Assembly (NCBI RefSeq): GCF_026898095.1
Contig: NZ_CP114015.1
Coordinates: 1,674,001-1,738,000, forward strand
Length of the DNA stretch: 64,000 nucleotides
Direction: 5' to 3'
Origin: Arthrobacter sp. ATA002
GTDB lineage: Bacteria; Actinomycetota; Actinomycetes; Actinomycetales; Micrococcaceae
Shown here: positions 1-11,072 of the stretch, one piece after another
Layout: the number at the start of each line of letters is the position of its first letter
How positions within the stretch are numbered: position 1 is the first letter of the stretch
Notes under the pieces: model-generated
Database searches by the model: none
What the model was told of the DNA's origin: nothing
Seen by the model: the letters and a program-made list of their open reading frames with translations, nothing else
Position numbers and translations under genes: made by a program

Positions 1-803
1 ATGCTGAAGCAGATCAGCCCGAGGCCGATCAGCACACACCCCGGGGCCAGCCGGTAGGGTTCGTGTGAACTGAACAGCACGAACAGCCCGAGCAGCAGGT
101 TGACCGTACCCGCGGCAGCTACGAGCCAGGCCCAGGCGAAACGCTCGCGGTCGCTGAATTCGTTGCGCACCTGGCGCACGATGCTCGCGACGAGAGCGAT
201 GAGCGACGCGCAGATCGCCGACAGGCCGATTAGAACGTGGCCGGCCACGAAGCCGGGAGGGTCTCCGCGCACCAACAGCCCGGCCGCGAGGGAGAAACCG
301 GCGGCGGCGGACACAGCCGGAACCGCGATCATCACCCCGCCGAGAGTGCGGGAGTGGGCGCCGTCCGGCGGACCGCCCAGAGGCTCGAGTAACTGTGCTG
401 ACTGGATCAGCGTAAATTTTGTGGACGCGGCCGCTACGGTGCTGACGCACGCGGCGACGAAGCCAACGCCAACCACCACGAAACCCGCCGTGAGGTTCTC
501 CGCGGTGCTGTCCCGATTGACCAGGACAATGCCCCAGATGACGGCGGCGGCAGCAGCCACGTAGCCGGAGAGCGGCAGGACGATGCCCCACACGCGCCCG
601 TAACGGCCGATGAGCTGCCGGATGATGGTGGCCGCCGTCGTGAACAGCGCATAACAGATGGCGGTCAGCCCGACGTTGACGTGTCCGGCGACAAAGTGAT
701 CGGCATCATCGGGCCCGGCCAGGATGTAGAGGCCGTAGGACAGGCAGACAGCGCCCATGAGAAGCGGTATGGAGCGAAAAATTATGCTCATTGTCCGGTT
801 CAT
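1..803 (-). CDS. YhiM-like (DUF2776) inner-membrane protein, 3' end beyond the window
   Basis: Reading the minus strand from ATG at 803 gives 267 residues with no stop before the window edge, so the C-terminus is missing. A GAGG stretch lies just upstream of the ATG. The protein is almost wholly hydrophobic and matches what I remember of Escherichia coli YhiM (about 350-380 residues), a DUF2776 membrane protein linked to acid resistance. A related segment recurs: FVAGHV then GLTAIC at residues 37-50, a degenerate copy near 104-120, FVAGHV then GLSAIC at 185-198, and a diverged copy from about 251. This suggests the fold arose by duplication of a two-helix unit. The molecular function is unknown to me. 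Family assignment is from recalled sequence, but the FVAGHV/AIC signatures and 'AACVSTVAA' are distinctive. Confidence 0.7.
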   Translation of the reverse strand, partial: MNRTMSIIFRSIPLLMGAVCLSYGLYILAGPDDADHFVAGHVNVGLTAICYALFTTAATIIRQLIGRYGRVWGIVLPLSGYVAAAAAVIWGIVLVNRDSTAENLTAGFVVVGVGFVAACVSTVAAASTKFTLIQSAQLLEPLGGPPDGAHSRTLGGVMIAVPAVSAAAGFSLAAGLLVRGDPPGFVAGHVLIGLSAICASLIALVASIVRQVRNEFSDRERFAWAWLVAAAGTVNLLLGLFVLFSSHEPYRLAPGCVLIGLGLICFS

Positions 804-920
804 GCGTACCTCGGGGGAAACATGGATTCCGTGCGGCTGCGGCCTGGCGGCCGGTCCGCGTTTAGTGCCAGTTTGCGCCCGCCGTCCCCGCGGAACAACG
901 CCGGAGGCCGCGGCGGACCG

Positions 921-949
921 TTGACTTGGCAGTACGGCGGGCGTCGAAT
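921..949 (+). promoter_or_regulatory. Candidate sigma-70-type promoter for the first exporter gene
   Basis: TTGACT at 921-926 and TCGAAT at 944-949 are separated by exactly 17 nt, close to the vegetative consensus. They lie about 55 nt upstream of the exporter start at 1005. The rest of the 804-1004 gap shows no gene. Confidence 0.5.
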
Positions 950-1004
950 GGAAAGTGCAGCCCGGACTGCCGTCATCGGGGCGGAAACTTCCAAGGAGAT
1001 GCAC

Positions 1005-2716
1005 ATGGCCGAGAGGTTTACCGCCCGCGGAACAACAGCAGCCCACCCGGCAGCAGGGATGACCGGCGCGATGGGCGCCCCCATCAACACCGTGGCGCTG
1101 GCGGCCCACTCCGGCGCGGCACTGGCCCCTCCGGCACCGCCGCATCCGGGCGCTCCGGCGGCAGGCACCGCCTCCCCGGACCTGCCCTCCGGCCGGCAGC
1201 CGGCACCGGAGCACTCCCGCCGCCGCGTCGCCCTCATCTTCGCCGGCCTGATACTTTCGGTGCTGCTCGCCGCCCTTGACCAGACCATCGTCTCCAGTGC
1301 ACTGCCCACCATCGTGGGGGACCTGCACGGTCTGGACCATCTGTCCTGGGTGATCACCGCCTACCTGCTGACCTCCACCATCGGCCTGCCGATCTACGGC
1401 AAGCTCGGTGACCTGCTGGGGCGCAAGAACATCTTCATCTTCGCCATCGTGGTTTTCCTGGCCGGCTCGGCGTTGTCCGGCCAGTCGCACAGCATGGCCG
1501 AACTGATCACCTACCGGGCCATCCAGGGCGTGGGCGGCGGCGGGCTGATCATCGGCGCGCAGGCCATCATTGGAGACATTATTCCCGCCCGCGATCGCGG
1601 CAGATACATGGGCCTGATCGGCGCCGCGTTTGGCATCGCCTCCGTCAGCGGGCCGCTGCTGGGCGGGTACCTGACGGACAACTGGTCCTGGCGCTGGGTG
1701 TTCTACATCAACCTTCCCATCGGCCTCATTGCCCTGGCCCTCATCATCGGATCCCTGCACCTGCCGCGGAACAGCGCAAAGGGTATCCGTCTGGACTATG
1801 CCGGCGCCGCGCTGCTGGCCGTCGGCACAGCCGCCCTGGTACTGCTGACCAGCTGGGGCGGCAACAACTATGCCTGGACCTCGCCGACCATCCTGACACT
1901 GGGAGCGGTTTTCGCCGTCGCCGTCGCCGTGTTCATCCCCGTGGAGCTGCGGGCGAAGGAACCGATGCTGCCGCTGCGGCTGTTTTCCATCCGGAACTTC
2001 TTGATCTGCACACTGGTGGGCCTGGCCGTGGGCCTGGCGATGTTCGGGTCCATTGCCTACCTGCCCACCTTCCTGCAGATTGTCAACGGTGCATCCCCCA
2101 CCATGTCCGGGCTGATGATGCTGCCCATGACCGCAGGCGTGCTGATCACCTCCGTCGGCACGGGCCAACTGATTTCCCGCACCGGCAAGTACAAGATCTA
2201 TCCGATCCTGGGATCGGCGACCATGGTCCTGGGGCTGATCCTGCTCTCGCGCATTACGAGTACGACGCCGTATTCCTTCACTGCCCTGGGCATGGTGGTG
2301 CTGGGGCTGGGCATCGGAGCCCTGATGCAGAACGTGGTCCTCATTGTGCAGAACAGCGTCCCGCCCAATGACATGGGCACCGGGGTGTCCACGGCCAACT
2401 ATTTCCGGCAGCTGGGCGGATCGCTGGGGATTGCCCTCTTCGGTTCCCTGTTCATCCGCCGGCTCAATGACCAGCTGGCCTCCGCGCCCCCGGGGCAGGT
2501 GATCCGGCCTCCGGCGGAGCCAACTCGATCAGCCCGGAGGCCATCAAGGCGCTTCCGGCCCCGGCCCAGGACTTCATCAAGTCCGCCTTCGGTGAAGCCC
2601 TGCCGCCCATCTTCCTGCTGGGAGTACCCGTCCTGGCCGCGGCATTCATCCTCACGCTCTTTATCGTGCAGCAGCCGCTGTCCAAAACCGCCCGCGTGGA
2701 GGCGGCAACAGAGTAG
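1005..2716 (+). CDS. MFS drug exporter, DHA2 (EmrB/QacA) family, copy 1; frameshifted near C-terminus
   Basis: Proton-driven multidrug efflux permease of the inner membrane with 14 predicted transmembrane segments. After a disordered Ala/Pro-rich N-terminus of about 65 residues, helix 1 carries [14 protein letters not shown] (the family's D1 motif), followed by [11 protein letters not shown] (motif A) and a motif C region around [19 protein letters not shown]. The start at 1005 has AAGGAG six nt upstream. One base is missing near 2505-2507 (CGG where CGGG restores the frame). Past it the other frame reads [16 protein letters not shown] and ends at TAG 2714-2716, exactly parallel to the neighbouring paralogue. 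The substrate cannot be inferred. Confidence 0.85.
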
Positions 2717-2747
2717 AACGCAGTCCAGCGAGGAGAACCAGTTCCTG

Positions 2748-4349
2748 ATGTCCCACAAAGCCTTTACGCCGCGTGTTGCGGCGGTCCCGCCCCGTCCCCT
2801 GTCAGCAGTGCCCAGGCACCGGGGGGAAGCCGCCCGGGAGGAGGCGCCGAAACGGAACCTGCCCTTCGTCCTCACCGGTCTGTTGCTGTCCGTACTGCTG
2901 GCGGCACTGGACCAGACCATCGTGGCCACCGCGCTGCCCACCATCGTGGGCGACCTCAACGGGCTGGAGCACCTGTCCTGGGTGGTGACCGCCTACATTC
3001 TGGCCGCAACCATCGGACTTCCGGTCTACGGAAAACTCGGTGACCTGTTCGGCCGCAAGAACATCTTCATCTTCGCCATTGCCGTGTTCCTGCTCGGGTC
3101 CGTGCTGTCCGGCCTCGCGCAGAACATGGGACAGCTGATCGGATTCCGCGCCCTGCAGGGCCTGGGCGGCGGCGGACTGATGATCGGCGCCCAGGCCATC
3201 CTGGGGGACCTGGTGTCTCCCCGGGAGCGCGGGAAGTACATGGGCCTGATCGGAGCGGCGTTTGGGCTTGCCTCGGTGGGCGGACCGCTGCTGGGCGGAT
3301 GGATCACCGATGCCTGGTCCTGGCGGTGGGTGTTCTACATCAACCTGCCGATCGGAGCCGTGGCACTCGCCGTCGTCATCGCCTCGCTGCACCTGCCCAA
3401 GCCGCGGGGCGGACGGCCGAAGCTGGACTACGCCGGCGCCGCGCTGCTCGCGCTCGCGAGCGCCGCCCTGATCATGCTGACCACCTGGGCGGGCACCACC
3501 TACGCCTGGTCGAGTCCGCAGATCCTAGGACTTGCGGCGCTGACCCTCGCCGCGGGTACGGCCTTTGTCCGGGTGGAAGTGAAGGCTGCGGAGCCAATCA
3601 TGCCGCTGGGCCTGTTCCGCAACCGGAACTTCCTGCTGCCGGTGCTGGTGGGCATTGCCGTTGGCATCGCCATGTTCTCCACCGTCTCCTACCTGCCCAC
3701 CTTCCTGCAGATGGTCAACCGGGCCACTGCCACCGAATCCGGACTGATGATGCTGCCCATGATGGGCGGTCTGCTGCTGACTTCGATCGGCACCGGGCAG
3801 CTGATCTCCCACACGGGGAAGTACAAGATCTATCCGATCCTGGGCTGTGCGGTGATCATGGCCGGGCTGGTGCTGCTGTCCCGGATTTCCGACACCACTC
3901 CGTACCGCTTCACGGCGCTCGGCATGCTGGTGATGGGGCTGGGGATCGGCATGCTGATGCAGAACCTGGTGCTTATTGTGCAGAACAGCGTGCCGGGCCG
4001 GGATATGGGGGCGGCAATTTCGGCGGCGAATTATTTCCGGCAGATCGGGGCGTCGTTTGGCATCGCCCTGTTTGGCTCGATTTTCATCCACCGCCTGGGC
4101 AACGAGATTGCTGCGGCTCCGGCAGGGGCAGGGGCGTCCCTCGGGGGCGACATCAATTCCCTGAGTCCTGCTGTGCTGCGCGGGCTGCCCGCCCCGGTGC
4201 AGGATTTTGTCGCCTCGGCCTTCGGGCACGCGCTGCCGCCGATCTTCCTGCTGAGCGTGCCCGTGGTGGCTGCGGCCCTGGTGCTGTGCCTGTTTATCCG
4301 GGAGGTGCCGCTGTCCACGGCGGTGCGGGCGGAAGCGGAGGTGGAGTAG
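2748..4349 (+). CDS. MFS drug exporter, DHA2 (EmrB/QacA) family, copy 2
   Basis: Intact 533-residue paralogue of the preceding exporter, starting 31 nt downstream with AGGAG at 2731-2735. It carries the same landmarks: [14 protein letters not shown] in helix 1, [11 protein letters not shown] in the first cytoplasmic loop, and [16 protein letters not shown] in motif C. The two proteins are so similar along their full length that a local tandem duplication is the simplest origin. They are probably co-transcribed. Both have Ala/Pro-rich N-terminal tails that differ strongly, whereas the membrane core is conserved. No regulator gene is adjacent, so the inducer and substrate are unknown. Confidence 0.9.
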   Translation: MSHKAFTPRVAAVPPRPLSAVPRHRGEAAREEAPKRNLPFVLTGLLLSVLLAALDQTIVATALPTIVGDLNGLEHLSWVVTAYILAATIGLPVYGKLGDLFGRKNIFIFAIAVFLLGSVLSGLAQNMGQLIGFRALQGLGGGGLMIGAQAILGDLVSPRERGKYMGLIGAAFGLASVGGPLLGGWITDAWSWRWVFYINLPIGAVALAVVIASLHLPKPRGGRPKLDYAGAALLALASAALIMLTTWAGTTYAWSSPQILGLAALTLAAGTAFVRVEVKAAEPIMPLGLFRNRNFLLPVLVGIAVGIAMFSTVSYLPTFLQMVNRATATESGLMMLPMMGGLLLTSIGTGQLISHTGKYKIYPILGCAVIMAGLVLLSRISDTTPYRFTALGMLVMGLGIGMLMQNLVLIVQNSVPGRDMGAAISAANYFRQIGASFGIALFGSIFIHRLGNEIAAAPAGAGASLGGDINSLSPAVLRGLPAPVQDFVASAFGHALPPIFLLSVPVVAAALVLCLFIREVPLSTAVRAEAEVE

Positions 4350-4433
4350 AACATCCGGGGTTTGGCCCGGGCGGGCGGAAAAGACCACTACGTGGTGACG
4401 ATTCCCAGCTGCTGGCCGTACACTGGACGATGT

Positions 4434-4449
4434 TCGAACATACGTTCGA
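4434..4449. promoter_or_regulatory. LexA-binding SOS box, perfect palindrome
   Basis: TCGAACATACGTTCGA is a perfect match to the actinobacterial/Gram-positive LexA operator (TCGAAC, four bases, GTTCGA). It lies 89 nt upstream of the DUF6504 gene and upstream of dnaE2, both typically DNA-damage inducible. A separate 13-nt palindrome (ACCAC, TAC, GTGGT) sits at 4384-4396, between the exporter stop and this box. Confidence 0.9.
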
Positions 4450-4537
4450 AAGAGAGTGCCGTCTAGAACCAGATACGGCCGCAGGCAGTGGGCCAACGGG
4501 GCGCGGGTGCGCGCCTGCCCGGCGGGGAGGAACGGAA

Positions 4538-4849
4538 ATGGGTGTCTTCAGCGAAGCACTGGAGGTGGTGTGCTCGCCTGCGGGCCAGCCCCTGCGGCTG
4601 GTCTGGAGCGGTCAGACCTACAAAGTGGCTGCGGATCCGGTGCGCTGGTATGAACGCCGGAACTGGTGGGACGAAGCGGCCCGGGCCGAACGCGGGCACG
4701 GCCCGGGACTGGTGGACTCGGAAATATGGCGGGTCCAGGCCCGGAAAACCCCGCGCTCGCCGCTGCGCACCCTGGACATCTCCCATGACATTGCCAGCGG
4801 CCGCTGGCGCCTGATCCGTATCCACGACGCCCTGCGGGAAAGTGCCTAG
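4538..4849 (+). CDS. DUF6504 family protein, SOS-linked
   Basis: A 103-residue soluble protein rich in Trp and Arg (for example WYERRNWWDEAARAERG in the middle, VDSEIWRVQARK, then RWRLIRIHDALRE at the end). It matches the DUF6504 family, which in Micrococcaceae is usually encoded between a Y-family polymerase/ImuB gene and dnaE2. Function is unknown; the SOS box upstream and the overlap with dnaE2 imply a role in damage-induced mutagenesis. A GGGGAGG stretch precedes ATG 4538. Its stop (4847-4849) overlaps the likely dnaE2 start by 8 nt, so the two are translationally coupled. Confidence 0.75.
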   Translation: MGVFSEALEVVCSPAGQPLRLVWSGQTYKVAADPVRWYERRNWWDEAARAERGHGPGLVDSEIWRVQARKTPRSPLRTLDISHDIASGRWRLIRIHDALRESA

Positions 4850-7800
4850 GAACCCCGTGAGCTTTACCCATCTGCATGCCGCCACCGCCTTCAGCGCACA
4901 CTACGGGGTGTCCTGGCCGGAGGAAATGGCGCAGGCCGCCGCGGCTGACGGCGCCGACGCGCTGGCCTGCACCGACCGGGACGGCCTGTACGGAACGGTC
5001 AAGCACCTGCGCGCCTGCATGGAGGCCGGAATCGATCCGATTGTGGGGGTGGACCTGGCGGTGCTCGGCGAACCGGATGCCTCCGGCGCCCTGCCGGTGA
5101 CCGGGCGGGTGGTGGTCCTGGCCCGCGGGCACCGCGGCGGAGCCGGCTACCGGGCGCTGTGCCGGCTGATCTCCGATGCCCACGCCGGCACGTCGGCATC
5201 AGCGGCACGCAAAAACAGCAGGCCGGTGGGCGTGACCATGGCGCAGCTGGCCTCGCGGGCAGCGGGCGACGGCGGCGGCAACCGAAGCGGCGGCGAAGGA
5301 AGCGGCGTCAGCGGGGATGCCGGCCGCGGGCCGGTCCTGACCGTACTCGTGGGTCCCCATTCCGACGTCGGCACCGCCATGCGCAGCCGCAGCTACGCCG
5401 TCGCCCGGACGCTTTTCGCCGCTGGCAGGCGCTCCTGCCGCGCGAAGCGCTCGCCGTGGAGGTGGTGACCCACCTCAGCGCACCGGGGGCCACCCTCAGC
5501 CTGGCCCACGCCGTGCGCATGTTCCGGCTGGCCGATGAAATGCAGCTGCCGGCCATCCTTACCAATGCCGTGCGCTATGTCGACGCCGACGGCGCGGCCA
5601 CCGCCGATGTCCTGGACGCCGCGCGCGCCCTGACCGCCATGGCCCGGCTGGGGGACCTGCAGCCCAACGGGCAGGGCTGGCTAAAAACGGCGGAACAGAT
5701 GAAGGCCCTGGCCCGGGAAATCAGCGCCGGAGCCGGATACGGGGAGCGGGAGCCGCGAAGCTGCTCCGCGACACCGAAGCGCTCGCCGATGCCTGCCGGA
5801 TGGACCCGGTCACGGACATGGGCTGGAAGCAGCCGGTGGTTCCGGAAGCCTCGGTCATCGGCATCACCTCCGAACCCATGGCCGAGCTGGTGGGCCGCTG
5901 CGAAGCGGGCATCAGCCGCAGGTTCCCCGCGCTGGACGCGGGTGCCGGGGCACGCCTGCGCAACCGGCTGGCCCATGAACTGGGCATTATTGAACGGCTC
6001 GGCTTTGCCTCGTACTTCCTGACCGTCGCCGAAGTCTCCGCCATGATCACCGGGATGGGGGTGCGCGCCGCGGCCCGGGGATCCGGTGCCTCCTCGCTGG
6101 TGAATTACCTGCTGGGGGTCAGCCATGTAAATCCGCTGGCCCACGACCTGATCTTTGAACGTTTCCTCTCGCAGGACCGCTCCACCCTGCCGGACATCGA
6201 CATTGACGTGGAAAGCGCGCAGCGGCACAACGTCTATCACCGCATCTTTGAACGCTTCGGCGCTGAACGGGTCACCCTGATGAGCATGCAGAACGGCTAT
6301 CGTGCCCGTGGCGCTGTGCGCGACGCCGGTATGGCCCTTGGCCTGGCCGAGGAGGACATCGGGGCCGTGGCCAAACAACTGTGGCGCTTTTCCGCCCGCA
6401 AGTTCCGGGAGGCGCTCGCGGAAAAACCCGAACTGCGCGAGGTTGCCGAACGGGTCGAAGGCAACCGGCAGCTGGACCTGCTGGTGGACCTGACCGAACG
6501 GCTGGACCGGCTGCCCCGGCACATTTCCATGCATCCGTGCGGCGTGATCCTGGGGGATGCGTCCCTGTTGGACCGCACTCCTGTGCAGCCGTCCGGGCTC
6601 GGCCTGCCCATGTCCCAGTTCGACAAACACGACATGGACCCCATGGGCATGCTCAAGCTCGACGTGCTGGGAGTGCGGATGCAAAGCGCCATGGCCTACG
6701 CCCTGCAGGAGGTCCGGCGGCTGCATCCGACCAAAGCGGACACTGTTGCCGCCGGTGCCCATCCGCCCGGACCGGACGGGCAGGGGCCTGACTATGTGCG
6801 GGAGGACGGCTCGATCGAGCTCGACGCCGTGCCCCTGGACGATGCGCCCACCTATGACCTGATCTGCAGCACCTACACGCTGGGATGCTTCCAGATTGAA
6901 TCCCCGGGCCAGCGGGAGCTGATCGGCAAGCTCGCTCCGCGCGAGTTCAATGATCTGATCATCGACATCTCGCTCTTCCGCCCCGGCCCGATGAAATCGG
7001 ACATGGTCCGTCCCTTCCTGGAGCACCGGCACGGCTGGTCGCCGGAGGTGTATCCGCATGAGGCCCTGCGGCCGGTCCTGGCGGAAACCCATGGGGTGAC
7101 AGTGTTCCATGAACAGGTGCTGCGGACCTTTGACGTGTTCACCGGCTGCGGACTGGCCAAGGCCGATGAGCTGCGCCGGCTGCTGGGCAACGAGGATGCC
7201 GAATCGTCGGTGGAGGACTATTTCCGCACCGAAGCCGGCAAGCGCGGATATGGCGCCGAAGTCATCGACAAGGTCTGGGGCACGCTGAAGGCGTTTGGCA
7301 GCTTCGGATTCTGCAAGGCCCACGGTGCCGCCTTTGCGGTGCCCACCTACCAGTCCGCGTGGCTGAAGGCCCACCACCCCGAAGCCTTCCTGGCCGGTAT
7401 CTTCGAACACGATCCGGGCATGTACCCCCGCCGGCTGCTGGTGGCCGAGGCCCGGCGGATGGGCATTCCCATCCTGCCGCTGGACATTAACCGCAGCGGC
7501 GCGCAGTACCGGGTGGAACGGGTGCCGGCCGTCCCGGCAACTCCCGGACACCCGGCCCGGCCGGAGAAGCTGGGCATCCGGCTGAGCCTGGCCGGGATCT
7601 ACGGCCTCTCGGCGGCGGAGCTGCGGCGCATCACTGCCGGCCAGCCCTATGACTCGCTGGCTGACCTGCGGGCCCGGGCACGGGTGGGCCGGAAAACCCT
7701 GCAGCGCCTGGCCTCGCTGGGCGCCTTCGACTCCCTGGCCCGGGACGCCGGCACGGGAGCATCCCGCGCGGATCTGCTGCACCACCTGGATGCTGCTCCG

Positions 7801-8349
7801 CCCCGGCCGGCGGCGCGGAAGTACGATCCGATCCCCGGCCAGCTGGCGCTGCCGCTGGGCGACACCGAACTGGAAAACCTGCACCCGGCCCTGCCCGAAC
7901 CCACCCTGCGCGAGAAGGTGCGCACTGAACTGGATTTGCTGTCGGTGGACGTCAGCGCCCACCTGATCGACAGCTACGGGCCGCTGCTCGCGGAGCTGGG
8001 GGTGACCAAGGCCCGGGACCTGATGGAGCTGCGCAACGGTTCCGAGGTGCTGGTGGCGGGCATCCGGGTGGCCACCCAAACTCCGCCCATGCGCGGGGGG
8101 CGCCGCGTGGTGTTCATCAGCCTCGACGACGGCACCGGCTGCGTGGACTGCACCTTCTTCACCGAGGCCCAGGAAAAGACCGGCCCCCTGCTCTTCGGCA
8201 CCCAGCTGATGCTGATCCGCGGCCTGACCCGCCGCACCGGGCCGCGCGGGATCAGCATGCAGGCCCTGGAAGCCTGGGACCTAAACGACACGTCCTCCCT
8301 GCCCCGTCCCCAGCGCGGCAGGTTGGTGGGGCCCAACTCCAGCGGATAA
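4842..8349 (+). CDS. dnaE2: Error-prone DNA polymerase DnaE2 (ImuC); two frameshifts in the PHP region
   Basis: Translesion C-family polymerase alpha subunit, restored length about 1169 residues. The N-terminal PHP domain opens FTHLHAATAFSAHYGVSWPE, the palm contains the catalytic aspartates in LPDIDIDVES, fingers and GCGLAKADELRRLLG follow, and a C-terminal OB fold (VVFISLDDGTGCVDCTFF) completes the family layout. Start is GTG 4842, or GTG 4857, which gives the more typical MSFTHLH-like N-terminus. Two single-G losses break the frame: at 5407-5408 (CGGAC for CGGGAC) and at 5748-5750 (GGG for GGGG); after repair the reading AVARDAFRRWQ and GERGAAKLLRD is continuous. Expressed from the LexA box at 4434. 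Confidence 0.93.
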
Positions 8350-8426
8350 CATCGAAGGGGCGCAGAAGGAGCCGGTCATGTCCTGACCGGTCCAGGACGC
8401 CGCACAACGAAATCTAGGAGACAACC

Positions 8427-10439
8427 GTGTCAGTGCCAGAGAAGTTCACCCTCATCGTCGACGGCGAAGAGACCACGGTGGATACTGGCACCACAGGTGC
8501 TCAGCTGTTCTTCGACCGCCGCGACGTCGTCGTGATGCGCGTAGACGGCGTCCTGAAGGACCTGGACACGAAGCTGGCCCCGGGCTCCGCTATCGAAGCC
8601 GTGACCATCGAGTCCGAGGACGGCCTGAACGTCCTGCGCCACTCCACCGCGCATGTCATGGCTCAGGCCGTGCAGCAGCTGCGCCCGGACGCCAAGCTGG
8701 GCATCGGCCCGTACATCAAGGACGGCTTCTACTTCGACTTCGATGTGGCCGAGCCGTTCACGCCCGAGGACCTGAAGACCCTCGAGAAGATGATGCAGAA
8801 AATCATCAACTCGAACCAGAAATTTGCCCGCCGGGTGGTCACCGAAGAAGAGGCCCGCGACGCCATGGCCAATGAGCCGTACAAGCTGGAACTGCTGGGC
8901 AAGAAGGACGGCGCCGACGAAGCCGGCGAAGGCGCGAACATCGAGGTCGGCGCCGGCGAGATCACCATCTACGACAACGTGGACCGCAAGTCCGGCGACG
9001 TCGTGTGGTGCGACCTGTGCCGCGGCCCGCACCTCCCCAACACCAAGCTGATCTCCAACGCCTTTGCGCTGACCCGTTCCTCCGCCGCCTACTGGCTCGG
9101 TGACCAGAAGAACCAGCAGCTGCAGCGCATTTACGGCACCGCCTGGCCCACCAAGGACGCCCTGAAGGCCTACCAGGAGCGCCTGGCCGAGGCCGAACGC
9201 CGCGACCACCGCAAGCTGGGCACCGAACTGGACCTGTTCTCCTTCCCGGATGAACTGGGTTCGGGCCTGCCGGTGTTCCACCCCAAGGGCGGCATCATCC
9301 GCAAGGCCATGGAGGACTACTCCCGCCAGCGCCACACCGAGGCCGGCTACGAGTTCGTTTACACCCCGCACATCACCAAGGGCCACCTGTACGAGGTGTC
9401 CGGGCACCTGGACTGGTACCGCGACGGCATGTTCCCTCCCATGCACGTGGACGAGGTCACCGACCCGGAGACCGGCGAGGTCACCAAGCCCGGCCAGGAC
9501 TACTACCTGAAGCCGATGAACTGCCCCATGCACAACCTGATCTTCCGCTCCCGCGGACGGTCCTACCGCGAACTGCCGCTGCGCCTGTTCGAATTCGGCT
9601 CCGTGTACCGCTACGAGAAGTCCGGCGTGATCCACGGCCTGACGCGCGTGCGCGGCATGACCCAGGACGACGCCCACATCTACTGCACCCGTGAGCAGAT
9701 GAAGGACGAGCTGACCACCACGCTCAACTTTGTCCTGGACCTGCTCAAGGACTACGGCCTGGATGACTTCTACCTGGAACTCTCCACCAAGGATCCGGAG
9801 AAGTATGTCGGTTCCGACGAGGTGTGGGAGGAAGCCACCCGCACCCTCGCCGAGGTGGCCGAAGCTTCCGGACTGGACCTGGTTCCGGACCCGGGCGGAG
9901 CCGCCTTCTACGGCCCGAAGATCTCCGTCCAGGCCCGCGACGCCATTGGCCGCACCTGGCAGATGTCCACCATCCAGCTGGACTTCAACCTCCCCGAGCG
10001 CTTCGAGCTGGAGTACCAGGCCGCCGACGGCACCCGCCAGCGACCGGTGATGATCCACCGCGCCCTGTTCGGTTCCGTGGAGCGCTTCATGGCCGTGCTC
10101 ACCGAGCACTACGCCGGTGCGTTCCCGGCCTGGCTGGCACCGGTGCAGGTGGTCGGCATCCCCGTGGCCGAGGCGTTCAACGACTACATGTTCGACGTCG
10201 TCGATAAGCTCAAGGCGCACGGCATCCGCGCCCAGGTGGACACCGGCACCGACCGCTTCCCGAAGAAGATCCGCACCGCGTCCAAGGACAAGATTCCGTT
10301 TGTCCTGATTGCCGGCGGTGACGATGCCGACGCCGGCGCAGTGTCCTTCCGCTTCCGCGACGGCAGCCAGGACAACGGCGTGCCCGTGGAAGAGGCCGTC
10401 AAGCGGATTGTCGAAGCCGTCCGGAACCGGGACAAGTAG
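8427..10439 (+). CDS. thrS: Threonyl-tRNA synthetase
   Basis: Class II synthetase of 670 residues charging tRNA-Thr. An N-terminal TGS domain is followed by the editing/second additional domain with HSTAHVMAQ (HxxxH) and [13 protein letters not shown]. The catalytic core shows [12 protein letters not shown] and DDAHIYC, which supply zinc ligands together with the His of [13 protein letters not shown] (motif 3 region), and the anticodon-binding domain closes the chain. GTG start at 8427 with AGGAG at 8416-8420. The 77-nt gap upstream shows no T-box features. It starts the conserved thrS-HIT-pgsA cluster. Confidence 0.97.
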   Translation: MSVPEKFTLIVDGEETTVDTGTTGAQLFFDRRDVVVMRVDGVLKDLDTKLAPGSAIEAVTIESEDGLNVLRHSTAHVMAQAVQQLRPDAKLGIGPYIKDGFYFDFDVAEPFTPEDLKTLEKMMQKIINSNQKFARRVVTEEEARDAMANEPYKLELLGKKDGADEAGEGANIEVGAGEITIYDNVDRKSGDVVWCDLCRGPHLPNTKLISNAFALTRSSAAYWLGDQKNQQLQRIYGTAWPTKDALKAYQERLAEAERRDHRKLGTELDLFSFPDELGSGLPVFHPKGGIIRKAMEDYSRQRHTEAGYEFVYTPHITKGHLYEVSGHLDWYRDGMFPPMHVDEVTDPETGEVTKPGQDYYLKPMNCPMHNLIFRSRGRSYRELPLRLFEFGSVYRYEKSGVIHGLTRVRGMTQDDAHIYCTREQMKDELTTTLNFVLDLLKDYGLDDFYLELSTKDPEKYVGSDEVWEEATRTLAEVAEASGLDLVPDPGGAAFYGPKISVQARDAIGRTWQMSTIQLDFNLPERFELEYQAADGTRQRPVMIHRALFGSVERFMAVLTEHYAGAFPAWLAPVQVVGIPVAEAFNDYMFDVVDKLKAHGIRAQVDTGTDRFPKKIRTASKDKIPFVLIAGGDDADAGAVSFRFRDGSQDNGVPVEEAVKRIVEAVRNRDK

Positions 10440-10461
10440 GGCGGCGGCGGCAGGAGTGCAG

Positions 10462-11069
10462 ATGGAAAACAGCAGCCGGGACGACGGCGGCAGTCCCTAT
10501 CCGGGCGATGCCGCGGTCACCGATCCCTTCGAGCTTCCCGGGGTGCCGGATTCCTTTGCGCGCCTGTGGACCCCGCACCGGCTGGCGTACATCAAGGGCG
10601 GGCAGGAGCAGGTCTCCTCGGAGCACAACTGTCCGTTCTGCGCGGCGCCGTCCCGCAGCGACGAAGAGTCCCTGATTGTGCACCGCGGGAAGTACGCCTT
10701 TGTCATCCTGAACCTGTTTCCGTACAACGCCGGTCACCTGCTCGTTTGCCCGTACCGTCACGTCCCCGACTACACGGACATCGACGGGCAGGAAACGGCC
10801 GAAATTGCGTCCCTCACGCAAACGGCAATGCGGGTGCTGCGGAAGGTGTCCAACCCCAGCGGTTTCAACCTGGGCATGAACCAGGGTGTTACCGGGGAGC
10901 GGGAATCGCAGCCCATCTGCACCAGCACATCGTGCCGCGCTGGGGCGGGGACGGTAACTTCCTGCCAATCATTGCCCAGACCAAGGCCATCACCCAGACC
11001 CTGGGAGATGTCCGGCAGCAGGTGGCCGATGCCTGGCCGCAGGCTGACCCAGCGGCAAGCGAGGACTGA
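10462..11069 (+). CDS. HIT-family hydrolase (Ap4A phosphorylase-like); frameshifted
   Basis: Histidine-triad nucleotide hydrolase/phosphorylase, about 202 residues after repair. An N-terminal tail leads to CPFCAAPSRSDEESLIVHRG (paired cysteines), then NLFPYNAGHLLVCPYRHV, and the catalytic triad HLHQHIVPRW. One G is missing at 10894-10897 (ACCGGGGAGC; five G restore VTGGAGIAAHLHQH). The gene sits between thrS and the phosphatidylinositol-phosphate synthase as in mycobacteria, where the same HIT gene precedes pgsA. The stop at 11067 is 3 nt before the next start. Confidence 0.9.
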
Positions 11070-11072
11070 GCG

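Noticed and set aside
681..4349. A single 1222-codon frame covering both exporters, resembling a giant fusion transporter
   Set aside because: The join reads nonsense (many Ser/Arg/Pro) between 2507 and 2748. The other frame gives the natural end of exporter 1, and exporter 2 has its own ribosome-binding site and ATG. One lost G explains the fusion.
5575..8079. Long open frame antisense to dnaE2 (834 codons)
   Set aside because: Its residue composition (His, Gln, Arg, Gly, Val) is typical of antisense shadow frames in GC-rich genes, and it shows no domain motif.
8350..8426. T-box riboswitch ahead of thrS
   Set aside because: The gap is only 77 nt and has neither the conserved T-box sequence nor a terminator.
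8430..10220. Long open frame antisense to thrS (596 codons)
   Set aside because: It is a mirror of codon bias in a conserved synthetase, with no recognisable family and no ribosome-binding site.
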